NCBI RefSeq assembly: GCF_020379485.1
Contig: NW_026014799.1
Span: forward strand, 135,001-199,000
DNA from: Brassica napus
Lineage: Eukaryota > Streptophyta > Magnoliopsida > Brassicales > Brassicaceae
Reading direction: 5' to 3'
DNA length: 64,000 nt
Part shown: positions 45,146 through 56,346 of the stretch, in pieces
How positions within the stretch are numbered: position 1 is the first letter of the stretch
How the letters are laid out: each line of letters opens with the position of its first letter
Made by a program: the position numbers and the translations under genes
The notes under the pieces: model-generated
Databases searched by the model: none
What the model saw: the letters and a program-made list of their open reading frames with translations, nothing else
Told to the model about the DNA's origin: nothing

Positions 45146-45487
45146 ATGGTTTTCAGTGAGAAGCTCGAGAAGGTACTACAATCATTCAAACAGATGGATG
45201 TGGATTGGAAACTGCGTGAGGAGCTTCGAATGGACAGTCAGAGACTGCATGAGGAGTTCCGTGAGGAGTATCGGAAGCAGCGGAAGCGGCCGTATGGTGA
45301 ATCTCATCCTTATAACGCTTTCATCCCTAAAAGGTTTGAAGATCTCAAGCTAAACGGAGGTACCAGGTTCAAAAGAATTCCGATCAAGCAAAACTACCAC
45401 AGATCTCGGTTTAAGGACCTGAACAGTAAGCCACCAAGAAGAGATCTTGATTTTAAGGTCATGCGACATCTCAGAGGAGATGTGTGA
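45146..45487 (+). CDS. ORF1 of the compact LTR element, unknown function
   Basis: 113 codons from the first ATG after the PBS (MVFSEKLEKVLQSFKQMDVD). The N-terminal ~50 residues are charged and probably helical (EELRMDSQRLHEEFREEYRK); the rest is strongly basic (RFKRIPIKQNYHRSRFKDL). It ends TGA at 45485-45487, overlapping the next open frame by 4 bases in another register, so the two may be one gene split by a frameshift. No domain recognised; a basic, helical N-terminal protein would fit an RNA-binding or gag-like role, but that is speculation. Confidence 0.6.
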   Translation: MVFSEKLEKVLQSFKQMDVDWKLREELRMDSQRLHEEFREEYRKQRKRPYGESHPYNAFIPKRFEDLKLNGGTRFKRIPIKQNYHRSRFKDLNSKPPRRDLDFKVMRHLRGDV

Positions 45488-47754
45488 GAATGAAGACTAT
45501 TGGAATGAAGAAACAATACAACCGAGAGAAGAAAGCAATACTGCTTGCGCAAGCTTGTAAAAGTTTAGGAGTGTTATGTGAATCTTCGGGTTGTAAAGAC
45601 ACTAAAAATGATTTGCAGATCCGCATGGGAACAAGACAGATCGTCGATACAGGAGTGAAGCGAGATGAGCATCACTTTGGGGATGGGTTTACGTCTAATG
45701 CTCCTATGGATATAGAGTGTGAAGTTGATACGTTGATAGGGGATCAAAGTATCTTCGCTGAGGATGTTACAGCGCTAGAACATGATGATCCTGATGCTGC
45801 GATGGAGTCTGTGAAGGATGAAACAGTACTGAAGTCTTTGCAGGATGATGCAACACTGGAGTCTGAATCAGAGGAAATAAGCAAGTATAAGAGCCGTGGC
45901 AATCATTCTCAGGTCCAACAACAGATGAGGCAACGAGAGAAACAAGGGTTTCATAAGGTTCGGTTCAAGGTTAGACTTCGCAGAAGCTGTAAAGTACCAG
46001 CTGAGAAGGTGACAAAAGATGGGGAACTTTTCAAGCTGGAGAAATCAGAATTGCTTCACAAAGGAAGAAAGTATACAAGAAAGCTTATGGTCAGATGGTA
46101 CTATTATAAGGTTAGGAAGCGAGTTAAGATGCTTGGAGCCGTGGAAACGGGGTTCAAATGTCTCTTGAAAGCTGGGACTGAAGCAGGCTATAAGGCCAAA
46201 ATCATTGTTTCTCCTGTGGGCGTTATGCTTCCTGTGGGCGTGATGCTTCCTGAGACGGTAGAAGTTCGAAGATCTCAGGTTCAGGAGTGGAACTATAAGG
46301 TGAGGAAACGCAGGTTATGGAGAAAAGACATAGTCTCTTCCACCAGGGCTGAATCTATGAGTCATATGAAAGGTGCAAGGATGTTCTTAGGTGTAAGAAC
46401 AGATGGACGAGAACAACGAGCTGTGGGAGAAGAGCACCTTACATCAAAGGGCAGTGGAGAATTTGAGATTGGTTTATATCCTTGGGGTCATGATGAGATG
46501 CAGGAAGATACATGGGAGTTTGAGATAGAAATTACGGACCAGAAGCAATCCATTCTTATGGTTAAAAAGTCAATGGAGACGTGGGCTAAGGAATCAAATT
46601 TTGGTCAAGCTGAGTGTTTGAGAGTAGTTGACAGTTATTGTGAAGGTGGTGGTGCTGGTAGCCAGTATCCTAACGTCAATGGCAACCGTGTGTGGAATCC
46701 TGGAGTTCTATTGGTTGAAGAAGACAAGAGCTATAGCAGTGTTATAGCTGAGAAGTTGTGGATTTCTGAGTTGTACATCGAGGTCAAGCGTGGGGATGTT
46801 CGAGGTCTTAAGAGATCACTAGCGAGTCAAAAGGTAAATTCAAGTGATGGGGTTAAGATCATGGGGTCAGCTTTTGTCTCCTTCAGCCTTGAGGACAAGA
46901 CTGTTCTTCTACCGGGGAGAACGCTCAGGCTCTGTGGTGAGAAAATAATGAAGAAACAATAGACTTACAAGAACACGCCATTACTACCTTCGGTATTTAC
47001 ATACGGAACGTTTTTATCACCAAGGCCACCAGAGTTAGAAAAGCGCAAAGGTGAGCAACTGAGAGAAGTACAAGGATGGCTGGAACGTGCATTGCAGGCT
47101 GGAGGACAGGAAACGCAGAGAAGGGTTTATAAGAAGCGGCTAAGGCCGAGATGGGTTCTTGCTCAGGTAATAGGAAAACTTGACAAGCTGAGTTTGGCAG
47201 AAGCATGTAAAGGAACTTATGCATGGTTATCATACACTGATGCGGTGGTTGGAGATGTATGGGATATCACATTACCTATTGAGAAGTGCAGGTTTCCACA
47301 GTTGTTTCAAGACGAGACAGGAGTGAATAACAAGAAGAAAACTGAGACTGTGAAAGTGGTTCAAGTGACTGGAAATTCATTGCTTGGCTCTAAGAAGCTC
47401 ACTTGCGGATCTGAAGAACATATAGAATTTGAGCCAGAAGAGTCTTCTGTTTTGGATAAGCCTACTCCAACGAAATATTCAACTCTTATGTGGCTGCTGC
47501 AAAACGTTTTCAAGAGTGATGTGAAAGCAAATTTGGTGATCAAGAGAAACACTCGTGATGGTGAACAGGAGCTACAAGAGAAAATGTCCAGCATGATCAC
47601 TATTGTCAAGTTGGTCTATTCTCAGTCCACAGACATGATGGAGTGCTTTCACACTTTAAGACCTCCAGAGCAGTTAGTCTGTGTACCATTTATTCTGCTC
47701 ACTGGAATCAGGAATCAACTCACCAAACGGAAGTTCTTGACACAAAGGCAATGA
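45484..47754 (+). pseudogene. ORF2 of the compact LTR element, unknown function, one stop
   Basis: One continuous frame of 757 codons broken by a single TAG at 46960-46962. The first part (to 46959) has acidic stretches (MDIECEVDTLIGDQ) then basic ones (HKVRFKVRLRRSCKVPAEKV). It has a small internal duplication (PVGVMLPVGVMLPE, 46216-46257). The second part includes RRVYKKRLRPRWVLAQVIGK and SLAEACKGTYAWLSYTDAVV. No CCHC knuckle, protease, RT or integrase motif is visible. Codon openness over 2.2 kb with one stop suggests recent function. It could be a diverged gag-like protein or a captured host sequence. Confidence 0.6.
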
Positions 47755-47803
47755 TTACAAAATGGTTTATCTCATTGCCAACTTGAGGACAAGTCGGATC
47801 TCT

Positions 47804-47816
47804 AACGGGGGAGTAT
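47804..47816 (+). promoter_or_regulatory. Polypurine tract of the compact element
   Basis: AACGGGGGAGTAT directly precedes the right LTR and follows the phrase AACTTGAGGACAAG, a common setting for plant PPTs. Confidence 0.8.
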
Positions 47817-48064
47817 TGATAAGTCTCCAAATGGGCTTTAAGTGGGCTTCGGGGATGAAGTAAATCAAGAAAAGCCCAAGTCTATTATTTACTTGTCATT
47901 ATATAAGTCTACTTTGTCTTTGTAAGAAACTATCGATTACGATCATCAAATCAAACTGGGTAAATCCCTAATTTCTACCTCTATCTCTTCTCTTCTCCCT
48001 TTGCTCTTCATCATTTCTCCCTCCCTTTCTGTTCTACAGATTCGATCCTTCCAGGATCTTATCA
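47817..48064 (+). repeat. 3' LTR of the compact element
   Basis: 248 bp. It differs from the left LTR by about five substitutions and a one-base indel (for example CTTCAGGATG versus CTTCGGGGATG). Confidence 0.93.
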
Positions 48065-48319
48065 CAGTGGTCATTAGCAGAGGTGGCAGCGGCGGTCGTG
48101 AGAGGAGGAGGCAGAGAGGACAGAGGAGGCGGAGAAGAGGCACGTGATGGAGGCTGCTTAGGTTTAGTTATTGATTAACTAGGTTTAGGTTAATTAGGTT
48201 TGGTTTAATGTGTATTAATTATTTTTTTTGGTTTAAGTTTCTATGGTTTATTGTTTCTATGGTTTAATGTGTAAACCGATAATAAATTGTAAACCAATAT
48301 TAAGTATTTAATTCTACAA
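48065..48319. other. AT-rich flank between compact element and LINE
   Basis: This begins with a purine-rich stretch (GGCAGCGGCGGTCGTGAGAG), then an AT-rich run with repeated GGTTTAATGTG and AGGTTTAGGTTAATTAGGTT. No gene seen. It probably continues 44563-44854. Confidence 0.45.
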
Positions 48320-50911
48320 TTAAAAAATAAAATTTTGAAGATCGCGAAAGCTAAGACCTCCCTCCTCCTTAGATTTACATACTTTATCCCAAGAGAACCA
48401 ATGTATACCTCTTTTATTGTTACCACTACCCCACCAGAAGTGAGAAATTGCCCCTGTAATTTTCTTTATAACTGTTTTTGGTAATCTGTAACAAGACATA
48501 GTATGATTTGGCATTGTCGACGCCACTGAATTTATCATCACCTCTTTTCCACCCTTAGTTAGGAACCGGACCGTCCAACTGTTCACCTTATTATTTACTC
48601 GTTCATTTAAAAAACCAAAAATTTGTGTTTTAGATCCACCCAAACTTTCTGGTATTCCCAAATAATTTCCCATACCACCCAATTTAGTTATGCCCAGTTT
48701 ATTTTGAATTTCCACCCTTTGTGACTCTGGTACCTTATGACCAAATTGCAAAGATGATTTATCAAAATTTATCAGTTGGCCCGACACAGCTTCATAGTCT
48801 TTGAGAAGCTTGAGGATAACATCACATTCAATCACATTTGCCTTACAAAAAAACAAACTATCATCCGCAAAGAGCAAATGTGAGACCGCAGGTCCTCCTC
48901 GCGATATTTTAAGCCCTGTTAACCTTTTATCTCTCTCCTCTTTCTTAATATTTGCAATAAGAGCTTCTGTACATAAAATGAATAAATACGGAGATAGGGG
49001 ATCCCCTTGTCTCAAACCCCTTTCTGGAATAATGCTTCCTTTAGGTTGACCGTTAAGTAAGACCTTATAAGAAACCGAAGAAATGCATGTCATCACCCTG
49101 GCAACCCAGACCGAACAAAACCCCATTTTGAATAATAACCGCTCCATAAAGGACCATTCTACCCTGTCATAAGCTTTACTCATATCTGTTTTTATTGCCA
49201 TAAATTTTTCTTTACATGCCTTATTCGTTCGCAGTCCATGAAACATCTCCTGAGCAATAAGAATATTATCTGAAATTAACCTTCCTGAGACAAATGCCGA
49301 TTGGGTTTCTGATATAAGATTTGGCAATAAAATTTTTAATCGCTGACACAAAACCTTGGATATAATTTTGTAGCCGACATTACAAAGACTAATAGGCCTC
49401 AACTCCGTCATCCTATTTGGCCTTACTGTTTTAGGAATAAGGCAAATATTTGTCATATTTAGCCGATCATCAAAACTTCCCGAGCTAAGGAAGTCATTAA
49501 CCATATTAACCACATCCATCTTAATTACTGACCAAGATTGCTGATAAAATAAAGCCGTCATCCCATCTGGGCCAGGAGCTTTTTCAGGATGCATCATGAA
49601 TAGAGCCGTTCTGACTTCCTCCTCAGAAGCCAGAGCTGTGAGCCTACGATTCTGTACATCTGTTACCAACTGGGGAACTTCCGCTAGAAAGCTATCAAAC
49701 TCCGAAGGTGAGGTAGAGTGGAACAAATCCTTGAAATATTTCACCGCCACTCCTTCAATGTCAGCTTCAGAGTTAATCCAGTCCCCATCCTCATTGTATA
49801 GACCAATAATTCTATTCTGTATACGCCTCTGTTTGGTCAAAGCATGATAAAATTTTGTGTTCCTATCTCCACATGTATGCCACAGAGTCCTACTCTTTTG
49901 TTCCCAGTATAATTCCTCATCTCGATATGCTTCTTTTAATTTTCGGGAAACTTCAACCACCTCTTCATAAGATTTCGTCATATCGTTTTGAACTTCCTCC
50001 AGAGCCTTCTCTAGGGTATCAATTTTTTCTTTCCCATAAGATGGATTATCCTTTCTCCAAACCGAAATCTCATGTCGACAATTATGGATCTTATCTACTA
50101 TACTCCTTCGTCCTCCACCTCTCTGGGAGCCCCACCCACGTTCAATAGATTCCATCAATCCATCCTGCCCAATCCATCTCTTATCAAACCTGAATTGCCG
50201 CCGAAATTTTAGTACTTTATCTTCTATCGAAGCCACAATCGGCCTATGATCAGAACTAATCATGCCCAAATATTGAACAAAAGAGCAAGGAAATAGATTA
50301 TGCCACTCATTATTTGCCAATGCTCTATCCAAACGACACTTAACATCATGTCCACCTCTTCGTCCGCTCCAAGAAAGAGTATTTCCAAGACTTGGAAATT
50401 CCATCAGACCACAATTTTCTATCATATTGTTGAATTGTATAAACGAATCCGCATGTCTAAGAGCTCCTCCCTGTTTCTCATGATTACCCGTGATCTCATT
50501 TAAATCGCCAATAATAAACCAGGGTTCATCCCTTGAAATTCTTAATCTTGTAAGCCTCTCCCAGACTTGATCTCTTAAATTTTGGTTTGGTTCACCGTAA
50601 ACAAATGAAAGAAAAATGCGCTTTCCTTTATATTCTGTCTCGACATCTATAATTCTATTACTCGAGGAAATAATATCGACCTTGTAAGTAGAATCATAAA
50701 ATAAAGCCAGACCACCACTTCTCCCAATAGGATCAACCGTATGAAGATGAGAATACCCGAAATGAAATTGAAAAGATTGCACAAATTCGAATTTCTGTTT
50801 AGTTTCCGAGAGAAAAAGAAAAGCTGGTCTATGTTTCCCCCAAATTTTTCTCAAATAACTAATAGTCCATTTACTGCCCATGCCTCGACAGTTCCAACTT
50901 AAGATTTTCAT
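48320..50911 (-). pseudogene. LINE ORF2: APE endonuclease and reverse transcriptase, C-terminally truncated
   Basis: 863 open codons from MKILSWNCRGMGSKW. The endonuclease has WNCRG, PWFIIGDLNEI (about residue 135-145) and SSDHRPIVAS (about 220). The RT has ICLIPKT, RPISLCNVGYKIISKVL, TDMSKAYDRVEW, GLRQGDPLSPYLFIL and LLFADDSLFF with the catalytic FADD. The frame ends soon after HFWWGSGNNKRGIHWFSWDK and EEGGLSFRDLQNF; plant L1 ORF2 proteins usually run several hundred residues further. It nicks target DNA and primes reverse transcription there. The enzyme core looks intact; only the C-terminus is lost. Confidence 0.92.
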
Positions 50912-51933
50912 GTATCCGAACGCTTAAATAATATAGCCATCACCTCTGCTGTTAAAGATTGGCAAAGGGGCATCATATAATCACCGAACCATTTCCAAAC
51001 ATTCTGAAAATTAATAACAAACCATATACAATGTAAAAACATCCAAGACCAAACACCCGGCAGAGAGAGAGAGCCACCAAAAAATTCTTCATCGTTCAAA
51101 ACAAAATGTCCAAAATCCAATAAAAGAAAACAATGCATGCTCATCACCCAATCCATCTTATCTTTGGAGGACCAAATCTCCACACAAAAATCATAGAAAT
51201 ATTTTATTTTTACAGAAACTGTAACTCTGCAAACAAGGAAAGAAGCCGATAGAGTCTTCCAATCATCAAGGCACCTGATCTGCATCTGCAAATTTTTCAA
51301 ATCCCTTCGCCAGAGCACAACCATAGAAAGCCAGAGGAAGCAAACCACCTGATATTCAACTGGAGAAAACCTGTTCTTTATACAGCTCAAAACCAACCAG
51401 TACCCATTGCACCAATTCAAATGTTTCATTACAAGCTGGAGAAGTTGATGTTCCTTAATAATATCAATAAACATCGTAATGGCAAAATGCCTTGTCCAGA
51501 AAAGAAACATTCCGTTACACTGCAGAAGTAGAACGCTCCAAATAGACCCAGTAACACAACTCCATAGCCACCACCAATGTGCTAAATTATATTTTAAAAC
51601 AAAAAGATGAAACCCAACATACCTCGTTTCTTTTTCAATATATTGCCATCTACCATCTGAAAGCCCCATAATCCAGGAAGACAGAGTCCTATGCTCAGGT
51701 TGACACCTCGCCATATAAATATACATGTCCCCATAACTTACAAGTGACAAGATATCCGTAGGATAACCCATCCTTAACAACCCCGTAAAAGAAAAGCTAA
51801 AAACCACTGAAAATAAATCCAATTTATTATTCCAACACCCTGAAGACGTCAGAGGAAAACCATAACGAGGAAACAAAGATAATACAGCAATAAAATCATG
51901 GGAACTACTAACTCTTTCCCAACACATATTCAT
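50908..51933 (-). CDS. Middle ORF of the LINE, unknown function
   Basis: 341 uninterrupted codons between ORF1 and ORF2. It starts MNMCWERVSSSHDFI 25 bp after the ORF1 stop and ends with an ATGA overlap onto the ORF2 start. Very rich in Trp, Phe, Leu and Cys with hydrophobic runs (HWWWLWSCVTGSIWSVLLLQ), no known domain. The tight spacing looks like stop-restart translation, but a long spacer that happens to be open is also possible. Odd composition makes a real protein uncertain. Confidence 0.4.
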   Translation of the reverse strand: MNMCWERVSSSHDFIAVLSLFPRYGFPLTSSGCWNNKLDLFSVVFSFSFTGLLRMGYPTDILSLVSYGDMYIYMARCQPEHRTLSSWIMGLSDGRWQYIEKETRYVGFHLFVLKYNLAHWWWLWSCVTGSIWSVLLLQCNGMFLFWTRHFAITMFIDIIKEHQLLQLVMKHLNWCNGYWLVLSCIKNRFSPVEYQVVCFLWLSMVVLWRRDLKNLQMQIRCLDDWKTLSASFLVCRVTVSVKIKYFYDFCVEIWSSKDKMDWVMSMHCFLLLDFGHFVLNDEEFFGGSLSLPGVWSWMFLHCIWFVINFQNVWKWFGDYMMPLCQSLTAEVMAILFKRSDT

Positions 51934-51958
51934 TAAGTTTTAAGACCTTAAAAACTCT

Positions 51959-53665
51959 TTAGTTCTGATCAGGAACAGGCTTAACTGGAGCCTTCTTTGG
52001 GGGTAGTGCACCCTTCTCCCCCACCTTGCTACCATGCTTAACAGTATGCTTCTTCCTTGGGGAGACGACACTCTGCACCAATCTCTTCTTAAGAGAGCCT
52101 CCCATAGCAGCTCCATTAACTTTCCCCTGCTTCTTCTTATTAGCACCTCCACGTTCCTTGCCTTCGACCGCACTCAAGACCTCCTGAGTTTCTGTCTCCA
52201 TCAGTTGATCATCCTCCTCCACGTCGAAATCAGCCTCGGCAAAAACCTCATCACCCACATGTTCAGAGCCATCCTGCTCCCCAGCCTCAGTAAGCGCTGC
52301 ATCACCAGTTAACTCTGAATATGTTTCTTCAGACAGACCCTCCATCTCCTCAATCTTCTCTCCCTCACTCTCCTCTTTATTAAGATCCTTCTGCTTATCA
52401 GCGCCATGACTGTCAGGGAGGAGTTTCTCCTCCAATGCCTTAGGGTCCTCCTCTCCCACCCTTACACCCTCTATACCACTCGCAACATCTGTACCACCCA
52501 ATCCTTCCATAGCAGTTACGGAGATGTTTCCTTCAAAGGTGAGAGCCTTACGAGCCGTGGAAGCTGATACATGGTTTGTCTCTTCACTCTTGCCGCTCCT
52601 AAAGGCATCGAGCATAAGTTTTTGTTGCTCGTCCAAGTTTTGCCCCATCTCTTGAGTGTTGAGATTTTTTAAACCCCGTGTATCCGTAGCGTACCTCATT
52701 GGAGCCTCTGATGGTGGGAACCGCCCAGTCTGCCTCAGATTCCTTGAGTAGCCCCCGTCTTGATCTCTGTACGACCTTTTAAACCCCGATTTACTATTGC
52801 CCTCATATTTGCTGTTATCAAAAGCAATACCCTTGCCCTTGTAGTCCCTGTTTCTCGGGACTTGATGGCCTTGCCTTCGGTTATTTCCATTCCCATCAAC
52901 ACCAAGCTCTCTTCCCTGTGATTCCACTGCTCCCTTGTAGCTCAACATGGCTGGGTCCTGCTCCGGTTGTGGAGGTTGCATCTCAGTCTCCTCGTCAGTA
53001 CTCTTCTTCACCGTCGGACAATGAAACTGATCATGCCTCAAACTCGAGCAAATTCGACAGAACCCGTGCAGTTTCTCATACCTTAAAGCGATGGTTGATT
53101 CATCACCACTGTGGAACTTCGCAGTAACCGAAAAAACCAGAGGCTTGAAAGCGTCAATGATCACCCGAACCTTCCCTTCATCTAAGTCAATATCGTCATC
53201 TCCTCGGACCTCCCCCAGTGCCTCGCCTATGCTTTTGAAAGTTGATACAGCCCAAAAGTGCAGAGGGACACCAATGACACGAACCCAAAACGTTATCTTG
53301 GAAGGATAGTTCTCCTCCATCACCGGCTCCCAACGAACAACAGACAGCATCTAGTTATCAAAGTGAAAGGGCTCCTTCTTCATCACCTCAACAATGTCTT
53401 CCTCCTGGTCGAAATCGAACTGAAAACGTCCCAAGCCCAGATCTGCGCCCACCACTCTCTCATCGACATTCCAGATCTTTGGTAGATGGAACAGTAGCAT
53501 CTTCATCTCCTGCTTGAAAGGATTCATGCATCTCCCAATCAACGTTTTTGAGTATTCAGCAATGAGAACTGAATTATCAAACTTTGGGATCGAGATCCTC
53601 AGTCCCATACTTGGGGCCTGCACCTTTTTACCACCAGACTTAACCATCCATTGCCCCTGAGTCAT
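51959..53665 (-). pseudogene. LINE ORF1: DUF4283-like RNA-binding protein, one stop
   Basis: The start is the ATG at 53665 (MTQGQWMVKSGGKKVQ). The N-terminal half carries a DUF4283-like domain (LIAEYSKTLIGRCMNPFKQE, then LSVVRWEPVMEENYPSKITF) and a zinc-knuckle phrase, GFCRICSSLRHDQFHC. The C-terminal half is acidic, then Lys-rich. A TAG at 53351-53353 sits where relatives usually have Trp (FDNW-MLSVVRW), so one nonsense change broke it. ORF1 proteins bind element RNA in the RNP. Confidence 0.85.
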
Positions 53666-54276
53666 AGTTCTCCAAAAACAGAGAGAAAAGAAGAATGAAA
53701 AACTGATATCAGATTGGAAAAAGAGGAAGCAGAGAAGCTGAGAATGATGAAAACATAACACGTATTCTCTAGTATATATATGCCTTGAAACACAATCATT
53801 AACGACTCCCAAGAAAATCTTTAAAATAGAAACATATATCCTTCCGCATAAATTACTGGATATGAAAATATTCACTTTTATCTGTACAATCGTACTAATA
53901 TCCCCCTTCTGATATATTATATCTTCAAAATTCCCAAACCAGATTCTTCTAAACTCAAAATGGTAAAGAGTATAACTAATTGGGAATCCAAGAAAATTCC
54001 AACACACAAAACACATAAACATATGTGAACAAAATCTGTATCTCCTTTTTAATACTAAATCAATCAAGAATTTGCAGAATAATACCCTATTCAATCCCCA
54101 GAGAAAATATGAGATCTGATTCAATAAAAACCTTTTCCCCAGCTCAAACCAAGCGTACCTTGAAAGATCTATCAGATCAATCTGGCCATAAACTTTTCCA
54201 CCAACTTCCTTGTCTAAATTTTTAAAACCTGTATCCGTCTCCCCTTTCCTTATCCATAGATCTGCTACAATCACAA
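53666..54276 (-). other. LINE 5' untranslated region
   Basis: About 610 bp upstream of ORF1 with no recognised gene. The 5' boundary is set only by where Tat-like homology begins (54277), so the true LINE start may be lost. Confidence 0.5.
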
Positions 54277-54482
54277 TCAACCTGTTTGGTCAAGGTATTC
54301 ACGAGCTTATCCTGTTCTTCCGACCTTTTTTCATAGGTGGCGAACATCTTTTTAAACTCCTCGAGAGTCGCGGCGTTGGCTTGCGCGTTGGCCGCAGATA
54401 CGTCCGCTACCGGAGTGTGGAGATCGGTGCCGCTGCCTCCGTTAAGGGGAGTTTGCACGTTATCCGCGTCGTTGGTTGACAT
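54277..54482 (-). pseudogene. gag: gag 5' fragment of the truncated Tat-like element
   Basis: [18 protein letters not shown] followed by [18 protein letters not shown] and LVNTLTKQV. It has Glu where the copy at 10090-10092 has a stop. After TKQV the reading continues into LINE leader ([14 protein letters not shown]), which is not gag. Confidence 0.85.
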
Positions 54483-54548
54483 GTCTGACTGTGTGTGGCT
54501 TTTGCGGGTTAGATTGATCCGTAAGTCCCCCTCCTTCTAGCGCCAAAC

Positions 54549-56346
54549 TGTGGGAACCAAAATTCGCACTGTCGATTTCCGTTTAAATAAGGAAACTAAG
54601 AAAACCCTAGTTTCCCAGAGGACCCGGATATCTGTTAATTACCACACGTCAAGCAATCAGAACACGAGAATAACAACGATAAAAATAAGAAATCGAAAAG
54701 AGAGCAAAGTAGATCTTATTCCGAATCTGCGTATGAGCGTTACAACAAGGTATAAGCCTGGGCTCGAGAGCTGTCGGCGAGATTCCTAGTTCTAGCAACC
54801 CTAAGACGGCTAAACCTAATTGAGTCGCAGCTCGAAATAACAAAAACGGAAAGTTGCCTAAATCGCTCTAAGTGCTAAGTTTGCTCTGAAAAAATTCTCT
54901 CCCTCTGCTCCTCGCCTAGGACTCCTTATATACTAGCTCCAAGGTCGGTTTACGCTTTTACTCTTCTGCCCTTAAGCCGTCATATAAAAATGGAGATATT
55001 CCATTTTTCCCGATCTTCACAATTATCTTCAAAACTTCCGTATTTATCCGCGGAAACTTGACATTTATCCTTCCTCGTGGGCCAAGCGCGAACCATGCTG
55101 TGGTTCACGGGCTTTGGTTAAGAAAAATCGTATGATGGGCCTCGAGTCGTGTTTTAGGTCCCTTTGGGCCGTCTTCCGACTCGACACGTTTACTACGAGT
55201 TTTCCGCGGTTTCTAATCCGCGAAGTTTGATCGATGAATTAGAATAACGGGAAACATGGACTGAGCTTGCTACGGTCTTCGGGAGATAGCATTCGAAGGT
55301 TTGACGAGAATGCAAGGACTGGTGTCGTATCGATGTTCGGAAAGGTTCAATCGCTACACAGCGACCGAACTTTGGCTCGAGCCCGGTCGCTATGTAGCGA
55401 CCGAGCGAAACGAGTGCTCGGTCGCTACGTAGCGACCGAGCTTCGGCTTGAGCTCGGTCGCTACGTAGCGACCGAGCGGGACGATCGCTCGGTCGCTATG
55501 TAGCGACCGAGCTTTGGCTCGAGCTCGGTCGCTACGTAGCGACCGAGCGGGACGATCGCTCGGTCGCTACGTAGCGACCGAGCTTGGCTGAGCTCGGTCG
55601 CTACGTAGCGACCGAGCGGGACGATCGCTCGGTCGCTACGTAGCGACCAAGCTTGGCTGAGCTCGGTCGCTTCGTAGCGACCGAGCGGGACGATCGCTCG
55701 GCCGCTACGTAGCGACCGAGCTTTGGCTCGAGCTCGGTCGCTACGTAGCGACCGAGCGGGACGATCGCTCGGTCGCTACGTAGCGACCGAGCTTTGGCTC
55801 GAGCTCGGTCGCTACGTAGTGACCGAGCGGGACGATCGCTCGGTCGCTACGTAGCGACCGAGCTTGGCTGAGCTCGGTCGCTACGTAGCGACCGAGCGGG
55901 ACGATCGCTCGGTCGCTATGTAGCGACCGAGCTTTGGCTCGAGCTCGGTCGCTACGTAGCGACCGAGCGGGACGATCGCTCGGTCGCTACGTAGCGACCG
56001 AGCTTTGGCTCGAGCTCGGTCGCTACGTAGCGACCGAGCGGGACGATCGCTCGGTCGCTACGTAGCGACCGAGCTTGGCTGAGCTCGGTCGCTACGTAGC
56101 GACCGAGCGGGACGATCGCTCGGTCGCTACGTAGCGACCGAGCTTTGGCTCGAGCTCGGTCGCTACGTAGCGACCGAGCGGGATGATCGTTCGGTTTGAA
56201 TCCCAAAGAATACTTCTTCGTAGAAATAACCTCGTATAGGTTATTTTTACGAAAATTACATCCCTTCTTTTACTAACTTTTTCGGAAATACGATCTCTGA
56301 GGATTTTCGGGTGGTAATTCCGTCGTAACCGTTTTTGACCCCAACA
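54549..56346 (-). repeat. Tat-like LTR with expanded palindromic repeats
   Basis: TGTGGGAACC to GACCCCAACA, 1798 bp versus 1323 and 1331 bp in the other copy. The extra length is the palindrome block at 55350-56190. Confidence 0.92.
55350..56190. repeat. Expanded palindromic tandem repeats (~24 copies)
   Basis: About 24 copies of the CGGTCGCTACGTAGCGACCG palindrome alternate at ~33- and ~37-bp spacing, making ~70-bp dimers with GAGCGGGACGATCG and GAGCTTTGGCTCGAG or GAGCTTGGCTGAG links. The copies are more uniform than in the LTRs at 3365 and 10308, suggesting recent expansion. Confidence 0.92.

Larger units (their letters stand above)
44855..48064 (+). mobile_element. Compact 3.2-kb LTR element with uncharacterised ORFs
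   Basis: A complete small element: LTRs 44855-45101 and 47817-48064 (247 and 248 bp, TGATAAGTCTCC to GATCTTATCA), initiator-Met PBS at 45103, PPT AACGGGGGAGTAT at 47804-47816, flanks TAGTG / CAGTG (4 of 5 TSD bases match). The interior has one coding region of ~868 codons without gag, PR, RT, RNase H or integrase motifs that I can recognise. LTR identity is about 98% by eye. A non-autonomous element carrying either a very diverged gag or a captured gene. Confidence 0.88.
48320..54276 (-). mobile_element. LINE (L1-like non-LTR retrotransposon), 3'-truncated
   Basis: Read on the - strand: 5' leader (54276-53666), ORF1 with DUF4283-like and CCHC parts, a middle ORF, then ORF2 with endonuclease and RT. 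ORF2 stops early, lacking the C-terminal part, and no poly-A tail is seen; the left junction runs into AT-rich DNA. Its 5' end is joined to a truncated Tat-like gag at 54277. Confidence 0.9.
54277..56346 (-). mobile_element. Truncated Tat-like element: gag start plus 5' LTR
   Basis: A second copy of the family at 3365-11638. It keeps the gag N-terminus ([18 protein letters not shown], start at 54482) for about 65 codons, then breaks into LINE sequence at TCAACC; the PBS region and a full LTR (54549-56346) remain. The rest of the element and any left TSD are gone. At the right end the CA terminus meets GTCAGG of the long-LTR family. Confidence 0.9.
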
